From: Amycolatopsis sp. WAC 01376
GTDB taxonomy: Bacteria > Actinomycetota > Actinomycetes > Mycobacteriales > Pseudonocardiaceae
Reading direction: 5' to 3'
NCBI RefSeq assembly: GCF_003947415.1
Contig: NZ_QHKL01000009.1
Span: 392,753 to 456,752 of the forward strand
Length of the DNA stretch: 64,000 nucleotides
Positions 31,802 to 38,309 of the stretch are shown here, piece after piece. The notes below the pieces were generated by a model. The model saw nothing but the letters and a program-made list of their open reading frames with translations, did no database searches and was not told where the DNA came from. The stretch's first letter is position 1; the number at the start of each line of letters is the position of its first letter. Made by a program: the position numbers and the translations under genes.

Positions 31802-32545
31802 TTAAGGGGCCAGAAGGTCTAAATGCACGTCCGCCAGCCGGTCTATCGCTTCGAGGATGTGCTCCTCGGTGAGCTTCCTGGCCAGCTCGCCGTCTCCCTG
31901 CGCGATGGCGGCGGCGATCGCGCGGTGTTCGGCGTAGGCGTTCTCGCGGGTTCCGTGTGGCTCGAGTGGGAGCCACAGCAATCCGCCTCGTTCGCTCTGC
32001 AACTGCACTTCTTCTCTGGTCAGCCGCGGCGATTGGGCGGCCGCGGCGACTTCGAGATGGAACTGGCGCTCGGCGCGCGATGCCTCCGCGCCGGTGGCGG
32101 TGCGGATGTCCTCGGTCGCCAGTTCGAGCCGCTCGATGTCCTCGGGCGAACTCCGCTCGGCGGCGAGTTTGGCCGCGGCGCCCGCGATGGCGAGATAGTG
32201 ATCGCCGACGTCACGGAGTTCGGACAGCGAAACCGTGCGAAGGCGCTCTCGCCACGAAGCGGCCGAAGGGTTGGCAGGCGTCTTCACGAAGCTTCCGCCG
32301 CCTCGGCCGCGTCGCGTCTCCACGAGCCCCTGCTGCCGCAAGGCCACGAGCGCTTCGCGAACCGTCACAGTGGAGACGCCGAACTGCGAGGCCAGCTCGG
32401 CTTCGCTCGGCAGCTGCTCCGAGTCGGCCAGCAGCCCGAGAGTGATGGCGTCGACCAGTCGCGCGGTGACCGCTTCCGCCCGGCCGATCTGGTCGAGCGG
32501 CGCGAACATCGCTGATCGCGCGCTGTGCGACATCCCCTTACGCAT
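31802..32545 (-). CDS. FadR/GntR-family transcriptional regulator
   Basis: 247 residues. The N-terminal winged helix (about 22-90) has LPSEAELASQFGVSTVTVRE and ALVALRQQGLVETRRGRGGG. The C-terminal all-helical FCD ligand domain (about 110-240) has metal-ligand-like residues in DVGDHYLAIAG, RQFHLEV, EHRAIAAAIAQGD and EEHILEAIDRL. It is divergent from the gamma-aminobutyraldehyde dehydrogenase/Pot operon and is the obvious regulator of the promoter at 32599-32627. Probably repressive, relieved by an amine-derived acid (inference). Confidence 0.87.
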   Translation of the reverse strand: MRKGMSHSARSAMFAPLDQIGRAEAVTARLVDAITLGLLADSEQLPSEAELASQFGVSTVTVREALVALRQQGLVETRRGRGGGSFVKTPANPSAASWRERLRTVSLSELRDVGDHYLAIAGAAAKLAAERSSPEDIERLELATEDIRTATGAEASRAERQFHLEVAAAAQSPRLTREEVQLQSERGGLLWLPLEPHGTRENAYAEHRAIAAAIAQGDGELARKLTEEHILEAIDRLADVHLDLLAP

Positions 32546-32598
32546 GGTGGCCCTTCGCCCGTACCGCTACCCGATGGAAGCAATCTTGCCCCATCGTC

Positions 32599-32627
32599 TT
32601 GTCATTTAACATCTGGACTTATATGTT
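32599..32627 (+). promoter_or_regulatory. Promoter of the aminobutyraldehyde dehydrogenase/Pot operon with overlapping dyad
   Basis: TTGTCA (32599-32604), 17-base spacer, TATGTT (32622-32627). An inverted repeat AACAT (32608-32612) / ATGTT (32623-32627) overlaps the spacer and -10, well placed for the divergent FadR-type regulator. The transcript would carry a single R element in its leader. Confidence 0.65.
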
Positions 32628-32652
32628 TTAGCTCCCGCGCCGCCCCACAAGG

Positions 32653-32673
32653 GAGCAAGGGACCTTTGCTATC
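32653..32673 (+). repeat. R element (copy 5), single, in a 5' leader
   Basis: Sense-form GAGCAAGGGACCTTTGCTAT plus C, about 37 bases before the GTG at 32710. Confidence 0.9.
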
Positions 32674-32709
32674 GCCTCACGCCCCCAGGCCCAGTAGCCA
32701 GGAGCTCTC

Positions 32710-34131
32710 GTGCAGCAGTTGAAGCACTTCATCGGCGGTGAGTACAGCGGATCCGCGTCGGGCAAGGTCGCCGACATCTTCGATCCCGTCACCGGCCGCC
32801 CGTATTGCACCGCCGCCGTCGCCGGCCCCGAAGACGTCGACCGCGCGCTCGAGGTCGCGGCCGCCGCCTTCGAAACCTGGCGCGGCACCACGCCCGCGCA
32901 GCGCCAGCTCGCGCTGCTGAAGATCGCCGACGCCGTCGAAGCACGCGCGGACGGCCTCGTACTCGTCGAATCGGCGAACACCGGCAAGCCGGTCGCGCTC
33001 ACCGCGGCCGAGGAACTGCCGATGATCGTCGACCAGTTGCGGTTCTTCGCGGGGGCCGCGCGTGTCCTCGAAGGACGGTCGGCGGGCGAGTACATGGAAG
33101 GGCATACCTCTTTCGTCCGCCGAGAGCCGATCGGCGTGTGCGCGCAGGTTACGCCGTGGAACTACCCGCTCCTCATGGCGGTCTGGAAGATCGCCCCCGC
33201 GCTCGCCGCGGGCAACACCGTGGTGCTCAAACCGGCCGACACGACACCCGCGTCGACCCTGCTCCTCGCCGAGATCTGCGCCGAATTCCTGCCGCCCGGC
33301 GTGCTCAACGTGATCTGCGGCGACCGGGACACCGGGCGCGCGCTCGTCGAGCACGAGATCCCCGCGATGGTGTCCATCACCGGCTCCGTCCGCGCCGGGA
33401 TCGAAGTTGCCGCTTCGGCCGCGAAGGACGTGAAGCGCGTACACCTCGAGCTCGGCGGTAAAGCGCCCGTAGTGGTCTTCGCCGACGCTGACATCGAAGC
33501 GGCCGCAGAGGGCATCGCCGCCGCTGGGTACTTCAACGCGGGTCAGGACTGCACCGCGGCGACACGCGTCCTGGTCGCCGACGAGGTCCACGACGCTTTC
33601 GTCGCGGCGCTCACCCGGCAGGCGCGGGCGACGACCACCGGCAAACCCGACGACACTTCGGTCACCTACGGGCCGCTCAACAACGCCGCCCAGCTCGACC
33701 GGGTCGCCGGGTTCGTCGACCGGCTGCCCGCGCACGCGACGGTCCACTGTGGAGGTGAGCGGCATGGGGACGAGGGTTACTTCTACGAACCGACGGTGAT
33801 CTCCGGCGTCCGGCAGGACGACGAGATCAGCCAGACGGAGGTCTTCGGCCCGGTCATCACCGTGCAGCGCTTCGAGACCGAAGCCGAAGCGCTCGCCGCG
33901 GCCAACGGCGTCGACTACGCGCTCGCGTCGTCGGTGTGGACCACCGACCACCAGCGGGCGATGCGGCTGGCCGGAAAGCTCGACTTCGGCTGCGTGTGGA
34001 TCAACACGCATATCCCGCTGGTCGCCGAAATGCCGCACGGCGGCTTCAAGAAGTCCGGCTACGGCAAGGACCTCTCGCTCTACGGCCTCGAGGACTACAC
34101 CCGCGTCAAGCACGTGATGAGCGCGCTGTGA
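32710..34131 (+). CDS. Gamma-aminobutyraldehyde dehydrogenase
   Basis: 473 residues from a GTG with AGGAG about 5-10 bases upstream. It has QVTPWNYPLLMAVWKIAPAL, SITGSVRAGIEVA, the catalytic Glu in HLELGGKAPVVVF, the nucleophile in YFNAGQDCTAATRV and the C-terminal EMPHGGFKKSGYGKDLS, a pattern characteristic of PatD/Prr/KauB-type aminobutyraldehyde dehydrogenases. It oxidises 4-aminobutanal (from putrescine) to GABA, which the gabT gene upstream can consume. First gene of an operon with the Pot-like transporter. Confidence 0.88.
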   Translation: MQQLKHFIGGEYSGSASGKVADIFDPVTGRPYCTAAVAGPEDVDRALEVAAAAFETWRGTTPAQRQLALLKIADAVEARADGLVLVESANTGKPVALTAAEELPMIVDQLRFFAGAARVLEGRSAGEYMEGHTSFVRREPIGVCAQVTPWNYPLLMAVWKIAPALAAGNTVVLKPADTTPASTLLLAEICAEFLPPGVLNVICGDRDTGRALVEHEIPAMVSITGSVRAGIEVAASAAKDVKRVHLELGGKAPVVVFADADIEAAAEGIAAAGYFNAGQDCTAATRVLVADEVHDAFVAALTRQARATTTGKPDDTSVTYGPLNNAAQLDRVAGFVDRLPAHATVHCGGERHGDEGYFYEPTVISGVRQDDEISQTEVFGPVITVQRFETEAEALAAANGVDYALASSVWTTDHQRAMRLAGKLDFGCVWINTHIPLVAEMPHGGFKKSGYGKDLSLYGLEDYTRVKHVMSAL

Positions 34132-34151
34132 CGACCACCGAAAGGCACGCC

Positions 34152-35246
34152 ATGCCTCATCAAGCGCCAACGACCGCCGCGGGGGAGCAAGGGACCTTTG
34201 CTATCACTTCCGCAGGTGGAGGCGACGTTCCGGCCATCCGGCTGCGCGGGCTGCGCAAGGAGTTCGGCCAGGTCCACGCGGTCGACGGCGTCGACCTCGA
34301 CATCCCGCCCGGCGAGTTCTTCTCGATGCTCGGCCCGTCCGGCTCCGGCAAGACGACCGTGCTCCGCATGATCGCCGGCTTCGAACTGCCGACCGCGGGC
34401 AAGATCGAACTGCACGGCCGCGACGTCAGCCGCCTCGCGCCCTTCGACCGCGACGTCAACACCGTCTTCCAGGACTACGCGCTCTTCCCGCACATGACCG
34501 TGCAGCAGAACGTCGAGTACGGCCTTCGGGTGAAGCGCGTCCCCCGCGCGGAGCGGCGTCAACGCGCGAAGGAGGCTCTCGACACCGTCCGGCTCGGCGA
34601 GTTCGGCGAGCGCAAACCCGACCAGCTCTCCGGCGGCCAGCGTCAGCGCGTCGCGCTCGCCAGGGCACTGGTCAACCGGCCGAAGGTGCTCCTGCTCGAC
34701 GAACCACTCGGCGCCCTCGACCTGAAACTGCGCCACACCATGCAGACCGAGCTGAAACAGATCCAGCGCGACGTCGGCATCACCTTCATCTTCGTCACCC
34801 ACGACCAGGACGAGGCGTTGACGATGAGCGACCGCATCGCGGTGTTCAACGCCGGCCGCATCGAACAGGTCGGCTCACCGGTCGAGGTCTACGAGCGGCC
34901 CGCGTCGCCGTTCGTCGCCGGCTTCGTCGGCACCTCGAACCTGCTCAGCGGCGGCGGCGCCGAGAACATCATCGGCAAACCCGGTGTGTTCAGCATCCGC
35001 CCCGAAAAGATCCGCATCGACGCCGATCTCTCGAAATCCGCGGACGTCGGCGAGACCAGCGCCACCGGCACCGTCACCAACACCGTCTACGCCGGCGCGA
35101 CCGTGCGCTACGAGGTCACCCTCGACGCCGGCGGCCAGCTCTCCGTGGTCCGGCAGAACACCGCCGAACCCGCGGACTTCGAGGGCGGCCGCGTCCGCCT
35201 GAGCTGGCGGCACGAACACAGCTTCCGTGTCCCCGAAGCCGGTTGA
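34152..35246 (+). CDS. potA: Polyamine-type ABC transporter ATP-binding protein
   Basis: 364 residues from ATG 34152 (GAAAGG 7 bases upstream; an in-frame GTG at 34128 overlaps the previous stop as GTGA but lacks a ribosome site). Walker A is LGPSGSGKTTVLRM, signature LSGGQRQRVALARAL, Walker B VLLLDEPLGALD, then FVTHDQDEALTMSDRI and a C-terminal TOBE domain. The first about 25 residues before IRLRGLRKEFGQ are an unusual extension: R element copy 6 (34185-34205) is translated here as GEQGTFAIT. It energises the transporter encoded by the next three genes. Confidence 0.9.
   Translation: MPHQAPTTAAGEQGTFAITSAGGGDVPAIRLRGLRKEFGQVHAVDGVDLDIPPGEFFSMLGPSGSGKTTVLRMIAGFELPTAGKIELHGRDVSRLAPFDRDVNTVFQDYALFPHMTVQQNVEYGLRVKRVPRAERRQRAKEALDTVRLGEFGERKPDQLSGGQRQRVALARALVNRPKVLLLDEPLGALDLKLRHTMQTELKQIQRDVGITFIFVTHDQDEALTMSDRIAVFNAGRIEQVGSPVEVYERPASPFVAGFVGTSNLLSGGGAENIIGKPGVFSIRPEKIRIDADLSKSADVGETSATGTVTNTVYAGATVRYEVTLDAGGQLSVVRQNTAEPADFEGGRVRLSWRHEHSFRVPEAG
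34185..34205 (+). repeat. R element (copy 6), inside the potA coding region
   Basis: Exact sense-form copy within the N-terminal codons of the ATPase; in frame, and the only copy fully inside a gene. Confidence 0.9.
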
Positions 35247-35273
35247 TTCTCCCCAGCACCGAAAGGTTGTTCA

Positions 35274-36479
35274 ATGAAGAACAGGAAACTCGCGCTCGCC
35301 GGCCTGCTCGGCGCCGGCCTGCTCGTGGCCGCCTGCGGAACGTCCGGATCCAGTTCCACCGCGGCCGCGCCCGGCGGGCAGGGCTTCACCCCGCCGAAGC
35401 TCGACGCGCTCGCGCAGCTCGGCCAGCCGGAAGGCCAGGTCAACGTGCTGGCCTGGCCCGGCTACGCGGAGAACGGCTCCAACGACCCGGCCGTCGACTG
35501 GGTCACCGGCTTCGAGAAGGAGACCGGCTGCAAGGTCAACGTCAAGGCGTTCGGCACCTCCGACGAGGCCGTGAGCCTGATGAAGACCGGACAGTACGAC
35601 GTCATCTCCGCCTCCGGTGACGCTTCGCTGCGGCTCATCGCGTCCGGAGACGTCGAACCGGTGAACACCGCGCTCGTGCCGAACTACGCCGACGTCTTCG
35701 ACTTCCTCAAGAACCGCCCGTGGAACAGCGTCAACAACGTCTCCTACGGCGTGCCGCACGGCTGGGGCGCGAACCTGCTCACCTGGCGCACCGACAAGGT
35801 GAACCCGGCGCCGACGTCGTGGTCCGTCATGTTCGACGCGAACAGCCCGTACAAGGGCAAGATCACCGCCTACGACTCGCCGATCTACATCGCCGACGCC
35901 GCGCTGTACCTGCAGACGCACAAACCCGAACTCGGTATCAAGAACCCGTACGCCTTGGACGACAAGCAGTTCCAGGCCGCCGTCGACCTGCTCAAGCAGC
36001 AGCGCCCGATGGTCGCGGAGTACTGGTCGGACTACCTGAAGGAAAGCCAGGCGCTCAAGAGCGGCGACGCCGTCGTCGGCACCGCATGGCAGGTGACGGT
36101 GAACCTGACCAAGAGCGAGGGCGCGCCGGTCGAATCCGTGCTGCCGTCCGAAGGCGCGACCGGCTGGTCGGACACCTGGATGGTGTCGGCGAAGTCGCCG
36201 CACAAGACCTGCTCCTACAAGTGGCTGAACCACATCGTCAGCCCGAAGGCCAACGCGCAGGTGGCCGAGTACTTCGGTGAATCGCCGTCGAACCCCAAGG
36301 CGTGCGCTGAAACCAAGAACAAGGCGCACTGCGAGACCTTCCACGCCGGTGACGCCGCGTACGCAGCGAAGATCGCCTACTGGACGACGCCGATCACGCA
36401 GTGCCTCGACGGCCGCACCGACGTCAAGTGCAAGGACTACGGCGAGTGGACCCGCGCCTGGACCGAGATCAAGGGCTGA
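35274..36479 (+). CDS. potD: Polyamine-type ABC transporter substrate-binding lipoprotein
   Basis: 401 residues. The lipoprotein signal KLALAGLLGAGLLVAACGTS places the lipidated Cys at residue 21. The mature part has the PotD-like opening VNVLAWPGYAENG, then WVTGFEKETGCKVNVKAFGT, and YGVPHGWGANLLTWR, typical of spermidine/putrescine-binding proteins. The last 60 residues carry several Cys (CAETKNKAHCETF, TQCLDGRTDVKCKDY), probably disulfides. The specific amine cannot be read from the sequence. Confidence 0.9.
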   Translation: MKNRKLALAGLLGAGLLVAACGTSGSSSTAAAPGGQGFTPPKLDALAQLGQPEGQVNVLAWPGYAENGSNDPAVDWVTGFEKETGCKVNVKAFGTSDEAVSLMKTGQYDVISASGDASLRLIASGDVEPVNTALVPNYADVFDFLKNRPWNSVNNVSYGVPHGWGANLLTWRTDKVNPAPTSWSVMFDANSPYKGKITAYDSPIYIADAALYLQTHKPELGIKNPYALDDKQFQAAVDLLKQQRPMVAEYWSDYLKESQALKSGDAVVGTAWQVTVNLTKSEGAPVESVLPSEGATGWSDTWMVSAKSPHKTCSYKWLNHIVSPKANAQVAEYFGESPSNPKACAETKNKAHCETFHAGDAAYAAKIAYWTTPITQCLDGRTDVKCKDYGEWTRAWTEIKG

Positions 36480-36554
36480 CCTCCCGAACTCCGGGAGTGG
36501 TCGGTGGTGCCCCCCAACGCCGGCCGCTCCCGGTCCCACTTCTAGGTGGAGATG

Positions 36555-37439
36555 ATGACGACCACCCTCGATTCGCCGCGGCGGAAGACCTCCGCCTTCC
36601 TGTACCGCAAACCCAGGCTGCGACTGGGAATCCTGCTCTCCGCGCCGATGCTGTGGCTCGGCCTCGCCTACCTCGGCGCGCTGGGCGCGTTGTTCGTGAC
36701 CGCGTTCTGGAGCACCGACGTCTTCACCGGCCAGGTCGTGACCGAGTGGTCGCTGAACAACTTCGTCACCCTCTTCAGTGACGCGGTGTACCGCACGATC
36801 ACCCTCCGGACGGTCGGGATCGCCGCGCTGGTCACCGTGGTGACCGCGATCATCGCCTTCCCGATGGCGTTCTACATGGCCAAATTCGCCTCGCCGAGGG
36901 CGCGACGGCTCCTGGTGATCGCCGTCATGACGCCGCTGTGGGCGAGCTACCTGGTGAAGGCCTACGCGTGGCGGACCATGTTGTCCGGCAACGGTGTCCT
37001 GCACTGGCTGCTGAACCCCTTCGGCCTCGACACCCCCGGCTACGGCGTGCTCGCGACCGTGATCACTCTTTCGTACCTGTGGCTGCCGTACATGATCCTG
37101 CCGATCTACGCGGGCCTGGAACGGCTGCCGAACTCCCTGGTGGACGCTTCCGGCGATCTCGGCGCCCGGCCGTTCCGGACCTTCCGTTCGGTGGTGCTGC
37201 CGGTGACGTTCCCGGCCGTGGTCGCCGGCTCGATCTTCACGTTCTCGTTGTCGCTGGGCGACTACATCGCGGTGAAGATCGTCGGCGGCACGTCGCAGAT
37301 GCTCGGCAACGTCGTCTACGACAACATCGGCGCGGCCAACAACCTGCCGTTCGCGGCGACCGTCGCGACCGTACCCGTGGTGATCATGCTCGCCTACCTC
37401 GCCGCCGTGCGCCGCACGGGCGCGCTGGACAACCTGTAG
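36555..37439 (+). CDS. potB: ABC transporter permease, PotB-like
   Basis: 294 residues from ATG 36555, chosen because AGGTGG lies 5 bases upstream (GTG 36546 and ATG 36552 are in frame). Six membrane segments, starting LLSAPMLWLGLAYLGALGAL. The EAA-type loop that contacts the ATPase is seen as LVDASGDLGARPFRTFRSVVLP. Middle gene of the transporter; 75 bases separate it from the binding-protein gene and 9 from potC. Confidence 0.88.
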   Translation: MTTTLDSPRRKTSAFLYRKPRLRLGILLSAPMLWLGLAYLGALGALFVTAFWSTDVFTGQVVTEWSLNNFVTLFSDAVYRTITLRTVGIAALVTVVTAIIAFPMAFYMAKFASPRARRLLVIAVMTPLWASYLVKAYAWRTMLSGNGVLHWLLNPFGLDTPGYGVLATVITLSYLWLPYMILPIYAGLERLPNSLVDASGDLGARPFRTFRSVVLPVTFPAVVAGSIFTFSLSLGDYIAVKIVGGTSQMLGNVVYDNIGAANNLPFAATVATVPVVIMLAYLAAVRRTGALDNL

Positions 37440-37448
37440 GAGCGCGCG

Positions 37449-38255
37449 ATGCGGCTTTCCCGGACGACCAAATACCTGCTGCTGTCGGCGCTCGTGCTCG
37501 GCCTCGCGGTGATCTACTTCCCACTGCTGGTGGTCCTGCTCAACTCCTTCAACGCGGACACCACCTTCGGCTGGCCGCCGTCGAGCTTCACCCTCGAATG
37601 GTGGGGACGGGCCGCGGAGAACCAGGGCGCGCTGAACGCGTTGTGGACGAGTGTCCGAGCCGGACTCGCGGCCACCGCGATCGCCTTGGTGCTAGGCACA
37701 ATGGCGGCCTTCGCGCTGCAGAAGTACCGCTTCTTCGGCCGCAACCAGGTGTCGCTGCTGATCATCCTGCCGATCGCGCTGCCCGGCATCGTCACCGGTA
37801 TCGCGCTGAACAACGCCTTCCGCACGATCCTCGGCATCGACCTCGGCCTGTTCACCGCGATCGTCGCGCACGCGACGTTCTGCATCGTGGTGGTGTTCAA
37901 CAACGTCGTCGCGCGCCTGCGGCGAATGGGCGGCAACCTCGAAGAGGCGTCGATGGACCTCGGCGCCGACGGCCTCACGACGTTCCGCCTGGTGACCTTC
38001 CCGATGCTGCGGTCGGCCCTCCTGGCAGGCGGCCTGCTGGCCTTCGCGCTGTCGTTCGACGAAATCATCGTCACGACGTTCACCCTCGGCACCGGACTGG
38101 AAACCCTGCCGATCTGGATCCTCAACAACCTGTTCCGGCCCAACCAGGCACCGATCGTCAACGTCGTTGCGGCGGTCCTGATCCTGGCCTCGACAGTCCC
38201 GGTCTATCTGGCGCAACGGCTTTCCGGCGACACGACCTCCGGCGGACGGCTGTAG
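37449..38255 (+). CDS. potC: ABC transporter permease, PotC-like
   Basis: 268 residues with six membrane segments (LLLSALVLGLAVIYFPLLVV first). The coupling loop is EEASMDLGADGLTTFRLVTFP, and FALSFDEIIVTTF is the typical PotC region. GGAG lies just upstream of the ATG. Last gene of the operon, followed by a strong terminator. Confidence 0.88.
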   Translation: MRLSRTTKYLLLSALVLGLAVIYFPLLVVLLNSFNADTTFGWPPSSFTLEWWGRAAENQGALNALWTSVRAGLAATAIALVLGTMAAFALQKYRFFGRNQVSLLIILPIALPGIVTGIALNNAFRTILGIDLGLFTAIVAHATFCIVVVFNNVVARLRRMGGNLEEASMDLGADGLTTFRLVTFPMLRSALLAGGLLAFALSFDEIIVTTFTLGTGLETLPIWILNNLFRPNQAPIVNVVAAVLILASTVPVYLAQRLSGDTTSGGRL

Positions 38256-38262
38256 ACAGCGA

Positions 38263-38298
38263 AACGCCGGTGCGGCCTTTGCGGGCCGCACCGGCGTT
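38263..38298. terminator. Strong hairpin terminator between convergent genes
   Basis: A 15-bp perfect stem (38263-38277 AACGCCGGTGCGGCC; 38284-38298) with loop TTTGCG, followed by TT. It can serve potC (plus) and the LGFP gene (minus). Confidence 0.9.
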
Positions 38299-38309
38299 TT
38301 CGAATTCAC

